The position numbers were made by a program, and so were the translations under genes. Positions 55,514 to 64,000 of a stretch of 64,000 nucleotides of DNA are shown here, piece by piece. The notes under the pieces were generated by a model. The model made no database searches. It saw only the letters and a program-made list of their open reading frames with translations, and had not been told where the DNA came from. This DNA is from Pseudomonas sp. ML2-2023-3 (GTDB lineage Bacteria > Pseudomonadota > Gammaproteobacteria > Pseudomonadales > Pseudomonadaceae): NCBI RefSeq assembly GCF_037055275.1, contig NZ_CP146343.1:840501-904500 (forward strand), given 5' to 3'. Numbering within the stretch: the stretch's first letter is position 1; each line of letters starts with the position of its first letter.

Positions 55514-56833
55514 ATGAAGAAGGCAAAACTTAGCCTCGCCTGGCAGATCCTGATTGGTCTGGTCCTCGGGATTGCAATCGGCGCGCTGCTCAACCATTTC
55601 AGTGCTGAAAAGGCCTGGTGGATCAGTAACGTTCTGCAACCTGCCGGCGATATCTTTATCCGTCTGATCAAGATGATCGTAATCCCAATCGTGATTTCTT
55701 CACTGGTTGTCGGGATTGCAGGCGTGGGAGATGCGAAGAAACTCGGTCGTATCGGTTTTAAAACCATCATTTACTTCGAGGTGGTCACCACCATCGCGAT
55801 TTTGGTCGGCCTGGTGCTGGCCAACGTGTTCCAGCCAGGTGCCGGGATCGACATGAGCACCCTGGGCACAGTCGATATTTCGAAGTATGCGGCCACGGCG
55901 GCTGAGGTCACCCATGAACATGCGTTCATCGAGACCATCCTCAACCTGATCCCATCCAACATCTTCGCGGCCATGGCTCGCGGTGAGATGCTGCCGATCA
56001 TCTTCTTCTCGGTGCTCTTCGGTCTCGGTTTGTCGAGCCTGAACGCCGAGCTGCGCGACCCGCTGGTGAAAACCTTCCAGGGCGTGTCCGAGTCGATGTT
56101 CAAAGTCACTCACATGATCATGAACTACGCGCCAATCGGTGTGTTTGCCCTGATCGCCGTGACCGTCGCCAACTTCGGCTTCGCCTCCCTGGTGCCACTG
56201 GCCAAGCTGGTGGTGCTGGTTTACGCGGCCATCCTGTTCTTCGCCTTTGCGGTACTGGGCCTGATCGCCAAGCTGTTCGGCTTCTCCGTGATCAAGCTGA
56301 TGCGCATCTTCAAAGACGAACTGGTACTGGCTTACTCCACCGCCAGCTCCGAAACCGTGCTGCCGCGCGTGATCGAGAAGATGGAAGCCTACGGCGCACC
56401 GAAAGCGATTTGCAGCTTTGTGGTACCGACCGGCTACTCGTTCAACCTTGACGGTTCGACCCTGTACCAGAGCATCGCGGCAATCTTTATCGCTCAGTTG
56501 TATGGCATCGACCTGTCGCTCAGCCAGCAACTGCTGCTGGTATTGACCCTGATGGTCACCTCCAAAGGCATCGCCGGTGTGCCGGGCGTGTCCTTCGTGG
56601 TGCTGCTGGCCACGCTGGGCAGCGTGGGTATCCCGCTGGAAGGTCTGGCCTTTATCGCCGGTGTTGACCGTGTGATGGACATGGCCCGTACGGCCCTGAA
56701 CGTGATCGGTAACGCCCTGGCGGTACTGGTAATTTCCCGTTGGGAAGGCATGTACGACGACGCCAAGGGCGAGCGCTACTGGAACTCGCTGCCGCACTGG
56801 CGCAGCAAGGAAGCCCTGCCAAAAGGTGAGTAA
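55514..56833 (+). CDS. gltP: glutamate/dicarboxylate:cation symporter (DAACS), GltP-like
   Basis: The 439-residue membrane protein belongs to the DAACS family. It has eight main helices and re-entrant loops, the signature SSETVLPRVIEKMEAYGAP (near residue 275), SFVVPTGYSFNLDGSTLYQSIAAIFIAQ (near 300) and the substrate site VTSKGIAGVPG...GVDRVMDMARTALNVIGNALA. Motif details fit glutamate or dicarboxylate transport; the position corresponds to PA5479 (gltP). It is followed by a strong terminator at 56861-56885. Confidence 0.92.
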   Translation: MKKAKLSLAWQILIGLVLGIAIGALLNHFSAEKAWWISNVLQPAGDIFIRLIKMIVIPIVISSLVVGIAGVGDAKKLGRIGFKTIIYFEVVTTIAILVGLVLANVFQPGAGIDMSTLGTVDISKYAATAAEVTHEHAFIETILNLIPSNIFAAMARGEMLPIIFFSVLFGLGLSSLNAELRDPLVKTFQGVSESMFKVTHMIMNYAPIGVFALIAVTVANFGFASLVPLAKLVVLVYAAILFFAFAVLGLIAKLFGFSVIKLMRIFKDELVLAYSTASSETVLPRVIEKMEAYGAPKAICSFVVPTGYSFNLDGSTLYQSIAAIFIAQLYGIDLSLSQQLLLVLTLMVTSKGIAGVPGVSFVVLLATLGSVGIPLEGLAFIAGVDRVMDMARTALNVIGNALAVLVISRWEGMYDDAKGERYWNSLPHWRSKEALPKGE

Positions 56834-56860
56834 CCTCGCCTGGTAGTGCAACTCCCACAA

Positions 56861-56885
56861 ACCCCGGCCCAGGCCGGGGTTTGTT
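56861..56885 (+). terminator. Rho-independent terminator of gltP
   Basis: A 9-bp GC-rich stem (56861-56869 with 56872-56880) with a 2-base gap, followed by TTGTTG. Pairing is perfect; the T tract is interrupted. Confidence 0.75.
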
Positions 56886-56937
56886 GTTTCTGGGGGTAGG
56901 CCGCTATCATTCGCACCATCTTCCAGGAGTTTTCTTG

Positions 56938-58167
56938 ATGCTCAACGGCCTATGGCTCAGCTTTTTCGTCGTCGCTACGGTGTCGGCGCTCGCCCAATGG
57001 CTGGTGGGGGGCAATGCGGGGATCTTCTCCGCGATCGTGGAAAGCATCTTCGCCATGGCCAAGTTGTCGGTCGAAGTGATGATTTTGCTCTTCGGCACAC
57101 TGACGTTATGGCTGGGCTTTTTGCGTATTGCCGAAAAGGCCGGGATCGTCGACTGGCTGGGCAGGGCGCTGGGGCCGCTGTTCAAGCGCCTGATGCCGGA
57201 AGTCCCGCCCGGCCACCCGGCGCTGGGCTTTATCACCCTTAACTTTGCCGCCAACGGCCTGGGGCTGGACAACGCTGCCACTCCCATCGGCCTCAAAGCC
57301 ATGCGCGCCCTGCAAGAACTCAACCCGAGCCCGACCAGTGCCAGCAATGCGCAAATCCTGTTTCTGGTGCTCAACGCCTCGTCCCTGACCCTGTTGCCGG
57401 TCACCATCTTTATGTATCGCGCCCAGCAAGGGGCTCCTGACCCGACGCTGGTGTTCCTGCCGATCCTGCTGGCGACCAGTGCCTCAACCCTGGTCGGGCT
57501 GCTATCGGTGGCCGTGGTGCAGCGCCTGCGCCTGTGGGACCCGGTGGTGCTGGCGTACCTGGTGCCTGGCGCGTTGATCCTGGGCGGCTTCATGGCGCTG
57601 CTGGCGACCCTGTCGGCCACGGCGCTGGCCAGCCTGTCCTCAATCCTGGGCAACCTCACCCTGTTTGGGCTGATCATGTTGTTTCTGGTGATTGGTGCCT
57701 TGCGCAAGGTCAAGGTTTACGAAGCGTTCGTTGAAGGGGCCAAGGAAGGCTTCGACGTGGCAAAAAACCTGCTGCCATATCTGGTGGCGATGCTGTGTGC
57801 AGTGGGGGTGTTGCGGGCATCCGGGGCCCTGGACTTTGGCCTGGACGGCATTCGTCATGTGGTCGAGTGGTTGGGTTGGGACACCCGTTTTGTCGACGCT
57901 TTGCCCACGGCGATGGTCAAGCCTTTCTCGGGCAGTGCTGCACGGGCGTTGCTGATCGAAACCATGCAGACCCAGGGTGTGGACAGCTTCCCGGCGCTGG
58001 TGGCGGCCACGGTGCAGGGCAGTACTGAAACCACCTTCTATGTACTGGCGGTGTACTTCGGTGCCGTGGGTATCCAGCGAGCCCGGCATGCGGTGAGCTG
58101 CGCCTTGCTGGCTGAACTGGCGGGTGTCGTGGCCGCTATTTTGGTGTGCTACTGGTTCTTTGGCTAA
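56938..58167 (+). CDS. nucleoside recognition (Gate) domain membrane protein, SpmA/SpmB-like
   Basis: A 409-residue protein with about ten membrane segments. Two Gate-type segments are visible: LGPLFKRLMPEVPPGHPALGFITLNFAANGLGLDNAATPIGLKAMRALQ in the first half and ARALLIETMQTQGVDSFPALVAATVQGSTETTFYVLAVYFGAVG in the second. Both resemble the SpmA/SpmB spore-maturation proteins fused in one chain. In bacteria without spores the role is unclear; transport of a solute is possible. Start ATG at 56938 has CCAGGAG upstream. Confidence 0.87.
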   Translation: MLNGLWLSFFVVATVSALAQWLVGGNAGIFSAIVESIFAMAKLSVEVMILLFGTLTLWLGFLRIAEKAGIVDWLGRALGPLFKRLMPEVPPGHPALGFITLNFAANGLGLDNAATPIGLKAMRALQELNPSPTSASNAQILFLVLNASSLTLLPVTIFMYRAQQGAPDPTLVFLPILLATSASTLVGLLSVAVVQRLRLWDPVVLAYLVPGALILGGFMALLATLSATALASLSSILGNLTLFGLIMLFLVIGALRKVKVYEAFVEGAKEGFDVAKNLLPYLVAMLCAVGVLRASGALDFGLDGIRHVVEWLGWDTRFVDALPTAMVKPFSGSAARALLIETMQTQGVDSFPALVAATVQGSTETTFYVLAVYFGAVGIQRARHAVSCALLAELAGVVAAILVCYWFFG

Positions 58168-58187
58168 GAGCACACCGTTTACAGCGA

Positions 58188-58829
58188 CTACAGGGCTTGT
58201 GCAGCGGGCTTGCGCCACACACTCACCAGCCACGGCTGCTGGTCACGGGGCAAGCCCGCCGGGCGATAGTAGTGTTCAAGTTCGGCAAAACCGGCTGCCA
58301 TCAGCATCGCACGCCAGTTCTCCAGATCGTGATAAGCGCCATAACGTTCACCGTTCCAGCCTTCACGGTTGTCGCCGCGAGGGTTGGAACTGAGCAGTAC
58401 GCCCCCGGGTTTCAAGGTAGCGTGCAGCTTGCCCAGTACCTGGCCCAGTTCCTGGGTCGGCACATGGAACAACGAGGCGTTGGCAAAAATGCCGTCGAAG
58501 CGCTCAGCGGGCAAATCAAGCTTGAGAAAGTCCTGGTGCCACACTTCGCAGCCGCTGTCCTCGCGGGCCATTTGAGTGAAACGCTCGGTGCCGTCCAGCC
58601 CGACCGCGACATGACCCAGCCGGGTGAAGGTTTGCAGGTCGCGACCCGGACCACAGCCAAAATCCAGAATCGAAAACGGCGAACAGCCCTGGATATGCCG
58701 CAGCAGAGCGTTGATGTTCTGGCTCACGTCGTGGTCGCGGGTGCCTTCACGGAAGCCTTCGGCACTCTGTTGATAGTGGCCAAGTGTGATGGCAGCAATC
58801 TGTTCGAGGGTCTTTGGATCGAGGGTCAT
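58188..58829 (-). CDS. class I SAM-dependent methyltransferase
   Basis: A 213-residue protein with motif I ILDFGCGPGRDLQTF (near residue 58), GLDGTERFTQMAR (near 83) and a FDGIFANASLFHVP region (near 112), the layout of a small-molecule methyltransferase (Methyltransf_11/25 type). The substrate is unknown. The gene is oddly ended: its TAG stop lies within the sequence CCTGTAGTCGCTG, the outer arm of the intergenic repeat family, so its last codons may be repeat-derived. Convergent with the Gate-domain gene. Confidence 0.88.
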   Translation of the reverse strand: MTLDPKTLEQIAAITLGHYQQSAEGFREGTRDHDVSQNINALLRHIQGCSPFSILDFGCGPGRDLQTFTRLGHVAVGLDGTERFTQMAREDSGCEVWHQDFLKLDLPAERFDGIFANASLFHVPTQELGQVLGKLHATLKPGGVLLSSNPRGDNREGWNGERYGAYHDLENWRAMLMAAGFAELEHYYRPAGLPRDQQPWLVSVWRKPAAQAL

Positions 58830-58869
58830 CGCAGGCTCAGTCGGCGTCAGTCAGGCCGCCGACTATACC

Positions 58870-59514
58870 TCAGCGTTTGTTCAGTGCCAGGGCCAGGCGG
58901 TCGCCGCCGAGCTGAATCACGGCCACTAAAATCACCAGCAATACGATCACGGTCAACATCACTTGCGAGTCGAAGCGCTGATAGCCGTAGCGGTATGCAA
59001 TGTCACCCAACCCGCCTGCACCGATCGCGCCAGCCATTGCCGAAGAGTTGATCATGGTCACCAGGGTGATGGTAAAACCGCCGACGATACCGGGTAAGGC
59101 TTCGGGCAACAGCACATGCCAGATGATGTGATGACGCTTGCAGCCCATCGCCTGGGCGGCTTCGATTAATCCGTGATCAACTTCGCGCAGGCTGACTTCG
59201 GCAATCCGGGCAAAAAACGGTGTAGCCGCGATGGTCAGTGGTACGACTGCAGCCCAGACCCCGTAGGTAGTGCCTACAATCAGGCGGGTAAACGGGATCA
59301 GCGCCACCATCAAAATCAGAAAGGGAATTGAGCGAAACAGATTCACGAACGCCCCCAATGCCTTGTTCAGCGCCGGGGCTTCATAAATGCCACCCTTGCC
59401 GCTGGTGACCAGAATCACCGCCAGCGGAATACCCAGGATCAGCGCGATCAGCGAAGACACACCGACCATCAAGAAGGTGTCGATCACCCCCTGCCATAAA
59501 CGATCAAATCCCAT
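58870..59514 (-). CDS. metI: MetI-like ABC permease (copy 2, sulfur cluster)
   Basis: A 214-residue permease of the methionine-type importer family, with five membrane segments, coupling motif [33 protein letters not shown] and [23 protein letters not shown]. It parallels the copy at 33332-34006 (about half the visible residues alike) but is distinct. It overlaps the upstream ATPase gene by 11 bases and is the last gene of the sulfur operon. Confidence 0.92.
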   Translation of the reverse strand: MGFDRLWQGVIDTFLMVGVSSLIALILGIPLAVILVTSGKGGIYEAPALNKALGAFVNLFRSIPFLILMVALIPFTRLIVGTTYGVWAAVVPLTIAATPFFARIAEVSLREVDHGLIEAAQAMGCKRHHIIWHVLLPEALPGIVGGFTITLVTMINSSAMAGAIGAGGLGDIAYRYGYQRFDSQVMLTVIVLLVILVAVIQLGGDRLALALNKR

Positions 59515-60625
59515 AACCCACCACCTCGACCTGTTGTGCCCATTGACCGGCGCGCTTGCGCAGTTCGTCCACGCCCAGGGACGTGCTGGTCACGCTGAGC
59601 AGCAGTTGGCCCAGGGCATGGCCCTGGATGTGCTCGACACCGCCGTGCAGCAGTCGCACCTGCCCACCCAGGGCGCTGAACAACGCGCCAAGATCCGGCT
59701 CTTGCGCCTGGTTGCCGGTGAAACGCAGACGCAGGATCACGCTGGATTGCGAAGACAGCGGTTGCGCGCAAATACGCTTTTGCAGGGCTTCGGGCAGGGT
59801 GTCTTGCAGCGGCGCGAGCAGGGTTTTGCTGACATCGTGCTGCGGGTCGCCAAACACTTGCCACACCGGTCCTTGCTCCACCACCCGGCCTTGCTCAAGC
59901 ACCACTACGCGGTGGCAAATATCCCGAATCACAGCCATTTCATGGGTGATGAGGATGATGGTCAGGCCCAGGCGCTGATTGATTTCGCGCAGCAAGCCCA
60001 GAATCGACTGCGTGGTTTCGGGGTCCAGCGCCGAGGTGGCTTCGTCGCAGAGCAGAATCGCCGGGTCGTGAACCAGCGCCCGGGCAATGCCGACCCGCTG
60101 TTTCTGCCCGCCCGAGAGCTGCGCCGGGTAGGCCGTGTGCTTGCCTTGCAGGCCGACCAGCTCCAGCAGTTCGCGGACTTTCTGCTCGCGTTGCAGCTTG
60201 GGAACCCCCGCCACCTTGAGCGGCAGTTCGACGTTCTGCCACACGGTCTTGGCCGACATCAGGTTGAAGTGCTGGAAAATCATGCCGATCTTGCGCCGCA
60301 GCGCGACCAGTATGTCTTCGTCAAAACCGGCGATATCCACCTGGTCAATCAGCACGCGTCCGCTGCTGGGGTGTTCGAGGCGGTTGATGGTACGAATCAG
60401 CGACGACTTGCCCGCGCCGCTGCGGCCAATAATGCCGAAAATTTCCCCTCGTTGAATCGCCAGGTCGATGCCTTTGAGGGCATCCACCGGGCCCTGGCGG
60501 CCCTCATAGGTTTTGCCGATACCGATAAAACGCACATGGGCGTGGCTCAGCTCGGGGTGCAGTTCGGTGTGGTTCGCGCTGGGCTGCGGCTGATCGAGCC
60601 GCTCGCGAGCAATGGCCACGCTCAT
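59504..60625 (-). CDS. metN: MetN-like ABC ATPase (copy 2, sulfur cluster)
   Basis: A 373-residue ATPase with Walker [10 protein letters not shown] (near residue 65), signature [16 protein letters not shown] (near 165), Walker [17 protein letters not shown] (near 187) and a C-terminal NIL domain. It has about 30 residues more at the N-terminus than the first MetN ([19 protein letters not shown]). That extension is absent from typical methionine importers and could suit another substrate such as a sulfonate- or sulfone-derived compound. It ends 3 bases ahead of the binding-protein gene. Confidence 0.92.
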   Translation of the reverse strand: MSVAIARERLDQPQPSANHTELHPELSHAHVRFIGIGKTYEGRQGPVDALKGIDLAIQRGEIFGIIGRSGAGKSSLIRTINRLEHPSSGRVLIDQVDIAGFDEDILVALRRKIGMIFQHFNLMSAKTVWQNVELPLKVAGVPKLQREQKVRELLELVGLQGKHTAYPAQLSGGQKQRVGIARALVHDPAILLCDEATSALDPETTQSILGLLREINQRLGLTIILITHEMAVIRDICHRVVVLEQGRVVEQGPVWQVFGDPQHDVSKTLLAPLQDTLPEALQKRICAQPLSSQSSVILRLRFTGNQAQEPDLGALFSALGGQVRLLHGGVEHIQGHALGQLLLSVTSTSLGVDELRKRAGQWAQQVEVVGYGI

Positions 60626-60627
60626 GA

Positions 60628-61419
60628 TCAGCCTCCCCAGCCGGGTTGGTACAGGTTGCCGTAGGTCTTATCCAGTTGGGCCTTGACCACGGGGGAGTGC
60701 TGATAAATGTCGATGAACTTGGCCAGGCGCGGGTCGTCCTTGTTTTTAGGCTGGATCACGAACTGAATCACGTACTCGGGGTGATCGATGCCGTCGAACA
60801 GCAACGCCGACTCGGCATCAAAGGTCTTGGCCAGGCGGATGTAGGCAGGGTAGCCCTGAACCAGATCGGCATCGTCGTAGGCACGCACCAGTTGCACGGC
60901 TTCAACCTGCAGGATTTTGATCTTCTTCGGGTTGGCGATGATGTCTTCTTCGGTGGCCTTGTAGCCGACGCCGGGCTTGAGGGTAATCAACCCGGCCTTG
61001 GCCAGCAGTTGCAGGCCGCGCCCGCTGTTGATCGGGTCGTTGGCGATGGCGACAGTGGCGCCTTCAGGCAAGGCGTTGAGGCTTTTGTATTTTTTCGAAT
61101 ACAGGCCCACGTTGTTGATGATGCCTTTGGCGTAAGGCGTCAGGTCAAACCCGGCAGCGGCCTTGGTGTTTTCCAGAAAGGGGATGTGCTGGAAGTAGTT
61201 CACGTCGATATCGCCACTGGCCAGGCTGACGTTAGGTGCGATCCAGTCGGTGAACTCCACCAGTTCGACCTTGAGCCCTTGCTTGTCGGCCTCGGCCACT
61301 GCGGTTTCCAGCGGGATGGCGAAAGCGGCGGTGGTGCCGACCTTGAGGGGCTTGTCGGCTGCGTGGATGAGGCCGCTAAACAGCCCGAGGGCCAGAACCA
61401 GTGCGTGTTTTTTGTTCAT
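60628..61419 (-). CDS. metQ: MetQ/NlpA family substrate-binding protein (copy 2, sulfur cluster)
   Basis: A 263-residue periplasmic protein with a type I signal peptide ([14 protein letters not shown]) and family motifs [25 protein letters not shown] and [26 protein letters not shown]. The substrate may be methionine or a related organosulfur compound. It precedes metN and metI in the leftward operon and follows the LLM gene after a palindromic repeat. Confidence 0.9.
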   Translation of the reverse strand: MNKKHALVLALGLFSGLIHAADKPLKVGTTAAFAIPLETAVAEADKQGLKVELVEFTDWIAPNVSLASGDIDVNYFQHIPFLENTKAAAGFDLTPYAKGIINNVGLYSKKYKSLNALPEGATVAIANDPINSGRGLQLLAKAGLITLKPGVGYKATEEDIIANPKKIKILQVEAVQLVRAYDDADLVQGYPAYIRLAKTFDAESALLFDGIDHPEYVIQFVIQPKNKDDPRLAKFIDIYQHSPVVKAQLDKTYGNLYQPGWGG

Positions 61420-61453
61420 GGTGTTTTCTCAGTCAAATAGTCGGAATTCGAAC

Positions 61454-61550
61454 CCTGTAGTCGCTGCCGAAGGCTGCGAAGGGTTGCTCCGCAACCCGTT
61501 TTCTCGAAATCCCCGCAGGCCTGATCGCAGCCTGCGGCAGCGACTACAGG
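61454..61550. repeat. palindromic intergenic repeat, family gtagtcgctgccg, overlapping a stop codon
   Basis: The left end CCTGTAGTCGCTGCCGAAGGC and right end GCCTGCGGCAGCGACTACAGG are near-perfect reverse complements, with an inner GGGTTGC/GCAACCC stem. The right end contains, on the minus strand, the TAG stop of the LLM monooxygenase gene (61544-61546). A half copy (cagcgactacagg, 58182-58194) supplies the stop of the methyltransferase gene. Confidence 0.9.
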
Positions 61551-62908
61551 TCTTGATATCTGTAAGCCGCGCCGGTATGGCGTTGTGGCAAGTGCGCATC
61601 CCCGTCGACAAACAGCTTTTGCCGCAGGCTGCCGGTGTCATAAGCGGTTTTATAGGAGCCCCTGCGTTGCAGTTCGGGGACCACCAGGTCGATAAAATCG
61701 ACGTAGCTTTCAGGGGTGACGATGCGGGTCAGGTTGAAGCCATCGAGGCCGGTTTCTGCGATCCACGACTCCAGTTCATCAGCCACGTGTTCCGGCGAAC
61801 CCACCAGGGTGATGTAGCGCCCGCCCAGCGCGTGCTGTTCGAGCAACTTGCGCCGGGTCCAGTCATTGTTTTGCAGCACTTTGGTCGCCGACTGGATCGC
61901 GTTGCTCTTCACGTACTGGATCGGCTCGTCCAGTTCATAGTCGGCAAAGTCGATGCCCGTGGAGCTGGAAAAGTGCGCCACTCCCGCTTCGGCGCTGGCA
62001 TAGCGCAAGTACTCGTCACGCTTTGCCTGCGCCTGTGCCTCGGTCGGTGCAACGATCACGTTGAGGCCCATGAACAATTTGATGTCGTCAGGGTTGCGGC
62101 CCGCCGCCACGGCGCTGGCGCGAACCTTGTCGACCTGGGCTTTGGTGGCGGCCTTGGTCTGGCCACTGATAAACACGCACTCGGCATGGCGCCCGGCAAA
62201 TACCAGCCCGCGATCCGAGCTGCCCGCCTGAAACAGGACCGGGGTGCGCTGGGGCGACGGCTCGCAGAGGTGATACCCCTCCACCTGATAGAACTCACCG
62301 TCGTGTTTGACCTTGTGAACCTTGTCGGGCCGGGCGTAGATGCGCTGCACCGGGTCATTGATCACGGCGTCGTTTTCCCAGCTGCCCTCCCAGAGCTTGT
62401 AAAGCACTTGCAGGTACTCATCGGCCTGATCGTAGCGACGGTCGTGCTCGACTTGCTCGGTCAGGCCCATGGCCTTGGCAGCGCTGTCGAGGTAGCCAGT
62501 GACAATATTCCAGCCGACGCGGCCGCGGGTCAGGTGATCCAGAGTCGACATGCGGCGCGCGAATAAATACGGGGTTTCGTAGGTCAGGTTGGCGGTCAGG
62601 CCAAAGCCGAGGTTTTTGGTGACGGCAGCCATCGCCGAAACCAGCAGCAGCGGGTCGTTAACCGGCAACTGGATCGCCTCTTTGAGGGGGACATCAACCG
62701 ACTGTTGATAAACGTCGTACACGCCCACGATGTCAGCGATGAACAGCCCGTCAAACAGTCCTCGTTCCAATAGCTGAGCCAGCTCTGTCCAGTACTCCAG
62801 GGTGTTGAAGGTGGTCGAGTTGTCCCGTGGGTGCGTCCACAGCCCGTGATTGATATGGCCAATGCAGTTCATGTTGAAGGCATTGATCAGGATCTTTTTT
62901 TTACTCAT
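61544..62908 (-). CDS. LLM class flavin-dependent monooxygenase (NtaA/SnaA/DszA family)
   Basis: A 454-residue FMNH2-dependent monooxygenase of the NtaA/SnaA/SoxA(DszA) group. Family segments are INAFNMNCIGHINHGLWTHPRD, TLDHLTRGRVGWNIVTGYLDSAAK (near residue 140), SPQRTPVLFQAGSSDRG (near 225) and AECVFISG. Group members oxidise C-S or C-N compounds, such as alkanesulfonates, sulfones or chelators. Neighbouring SfnB and MetNIQ-like genes point to organosulfur use. It starts at ATG 62908, overlapping the SfnB stop by one base, and its stop lies in a repeat. Confidence 0.88.
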   Translation of the reverse strand: MSKKKILINAFNMNCIGHINHGLWTHPRDNSTTFNTLEYWTELAQLLERGLFDGLFIADIVGVYDVYQQSVDVPLKEAIQLPVNDPLLLVSAMAAVTKNLGFGLTANLTYETPYLFARRMSTLDHLTRGRVGWNIVTGYLDSAAKAMGLTEQVEHDRRYDQADEYLQVLYKLWEGSWENDAVINDPVQRIYARPDKVHKVKHDGEFYQVEGYHLCEPSPQRTPVLFQAGSSDRGLVFAGRHAECVFISGQTKAATKAQVDKVRASAVAAGRNPDDIKLFMGLNVIVAPTEAQAQAKRDEYLRYASAEAGVAHFSSSTGIDFADYELDEPIQYVKSNAIQSATKVLQNNDWTRRKLLEQHALGGRYITLVGSPEHVADELESWIAETGLDGFNLTRIVTPESYVDFIDLVVPELQRRGSYKTAYDTGSLRQKLFVDGDAHLPQRHTGAAYRYQDL

Positions 62909-64000
62909 CAAATGGTCCCCCGCAGTGGCGGGTTGGCATCGTTGAGGTAGTAGTTGCCCACGGCGTGGTACTTCCAGCGCACCGGGTCATGCAGCGTATG
63001 GACCCGGGCATTGCGCCAGTGGCGGTCGAGACCGTGCTCGGCCAGGGTGGCCTGGCTGCCCGCCAGCTCGAACAGAGTGCTGCCCGCGGCCAGGGAAATT
63101 TCAGTGCTCAGGGCTCGCGCCTCAGCGATGGCTATCGAGGCGGCTGCCACGGTGCTGGCGCTGGTGTCGGTCTGGGCGCTGTCGAGGAATTCCCCGGCCC
63201 GCTCCAGCAGGGCCTCGGCAGCATGCAGGCGCACACTCAAGTGGCCGAAGCTTTTCAGGGTCAGGGGGTCTTCGCTGGCGATATCGGTGGTGGCGTCGAT
63301 CCAGGGCCGGGTTTTGGTACGCACAAAATTCAGGGCGTCTTCAAAGGCGGCGCGGGCAATACCGGTGTCGATGGCCGCGTGCAGAATCTGCGCCAGCGGG
63401 CCAACCGGGGTCGGACGCTCGAAGGCGCTTTGAAACGGGATCACGTCCTGGGTGGCGACCGATACGTTGTCGAATACCACCGAGCCGCTGCCCGTGGTGC
63501 GCTGGCCAAAGCCGCTCCAGTCGTCGATCACGCTCAGGCCGTCGCTGTCGCGGTGGACAAATGCCAGGTGCTGGATACCGTTATCGTCCACCACCGAGGT
63601 AGGAATCCGCTGCGCATACAGTGCGCCGGTGGCGTAGAACTTGCGGCCGGTGATGCGATAGCCGTGTTCGGCCTTGGCCAGGTGGGTGGTGCGATCGTGT
63701 GCAGTCTTGGTGCCGATTTCGGCCAGGGCATTGCCGAAGCGTTGCCCGGCCAGCACTTCGGCATACAGCCGCTGCTTTTGCTCGTGAGTGCCATTGACCC
63801 GAAGAACTTCAAGGGCATAAAAGTGATTCTGCGGGATTTGCCCCAGCGAGGCATCGGCCGCAGCGATCAACGCGACAACCTGGGCCAGGGTGACATTGGA
63901 CACACCGGCACCGCCGTAGGCCTTGGGCACGGTGATGCCCCACAGGCCGGTGTGGGAAAACAGTTCCAGCTCATCAAAAGGCAGGCGTCGCTCACGATCG
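62908..64000 (-). CDS. sfnB: SfnB-like acyl-CoA dehydrogenase-family sulfur-acquisition oxidoreductase (partial)
   Basis: The gene continues past the right edge; 364 codons are visible (C-terminal part). It belongs to the acyl-CoA dehydrogenase fold, as seen from GLWGITVPKAYGGAGVSNVTLAQ, FGNALAEIGTKTAHDRTTHL, GRKFYATGALYAQRIPT and the C-terminal helical end RVHTLHDPVRWKYHAVGNYYL typical of the SfnB/DszC-like subgroup. Such flavoproteins help in the use of dimethyl sulfone and other sulfur sources. It is the first visible gene of a leftward operon with the LLM monooxygenase and the second MetNIQ set. Substrate unproven. Confidence 0.88.
   Translation of the reverse strand, partial: DRERRLPFDELELFSHTGLWGITVPKAYGGAGVSNVTLAQVVALIAAADASLGQIPQNHFYALEVLRVNGTHEQKQRLYAEVLAGQRFGNALAEIGTKTAHDRTTHLAKAEHGYRITGRKFYATGALYAQRIPTSVVDDNGIQHLAFVHRDSDGLSVIDDWSGFGQRTTGSGSVVFDNVSVATQDVIPFQSAFERPTPVGPLAQILHAAIDTGIARAAFEDALNFVRTKTRPWIDATTDIASEDPLTLKSFGHLSVRLHAAEALLERAGEFLDSAQTDTSASTVAAASIAIAEARALSTEISLAAGSTLFELAGSQATLAEHGLDRHWRNARVHTLHDPVRWKYHAVGNYYLNDANPPLRGTI

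Noticed and set aside
55700..56860. 386-codon frame antisense to gltP
   Set aside because: Rich in His, Gln and Asp as expected from the complement of membrane-protein codons; no support against the full-length symporter.

Overview
The window is a gene-dense, roughly 60% GC stretch of a Pseudomonas chromosome. Gene content and order (rpoZ-spoT, exbB-exbD-tonB, oxyR-recG, hupA-rubredoxin, ubiC-ubiA, the aa3 cytochrome oxidase cluster, zur-znuCB, polA-engB, kinB-algB) match the part of Pseudomonas chromosomes that flanks the replication origin. Identifications rest on motifs, lengths and synteny read by eye; no database search was run.

Layout. 0-8 kb: RNA polymerase omega, the ppGpp enzyme SpoT, a RidA protein, a lipoprotein, an NAD(P)-binding epimerase-like protein and the TonB energising complex. 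7-16 kb: OxyR, RecG, a YbaK-like plus HDOD protein, HU, rubredoxin and its reductase, then UbiC and UbiA (first two steps of ubiquinone synthesis). 16-24 kb: mixed housekeeping and accessory genes (penicillin-acylase-family Ntn hydrolase, thioredoxin-like DUF6436, lipase-like hydrolase, DUF2059, 2OG oxygenase, DUF523, carbonic anhydrase). 24-32.4 kb: one long operon for the aa3-type cytochrome c oxidase, its assembly factors (CtaG, SURF1, SCO) and heme O/A synthesis (CtaA, CyoE). 32.5-35 kb: a MetNIQ methionine importer. 35-39 kb: zinc uptake (ZnuABC, Zur). 39-46.3 kb: thrB, polA, an ErsA/Spot 42-type sRNA, engB, a broken cytochrome gene, cytochrome c4 and dsbA. 46-55 kb: EEP-family enzyme, diguanylate cyclase, AmpD-type amidase and the KinB/AlgB two-component pair. 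55-58.8 kb: a glutamate/dicarboxylate symporter, a nucleoside-recognition membrane protein and a methyltransferase. 58.9-64 kb: a sulfur-acquisition operon, read leftward, of an SfnB-like oxidoreductase, an LLM flavin monooxygenase and a second MetNIQ transporter. The first gene of this operon runs off the right edge.

No prophage, insertion sequence, CRISPR array or tRNA was seen. The main non-coding structure is a set of palindromic intergenic repeats in three families. At least eight full copies or half copies are present, and two of them supply the stop codon of the gene next to them. The most useful observations are an sRNA locus with a clear extracytoplasmic-function (AlgU-like) promoter between polA and engB, a degraded c-type cytochrome gene (44.5 kb), the repeat-derived stop codons, the coupling of a second methionine-type importer to sulfur-scavenging flavoenzymes, an apparent synteny break next to ubiA, and several orphan terminators or inverted repeats. 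I found no convincing new multi-gene system; most of the window is core Pseudomonas genome.
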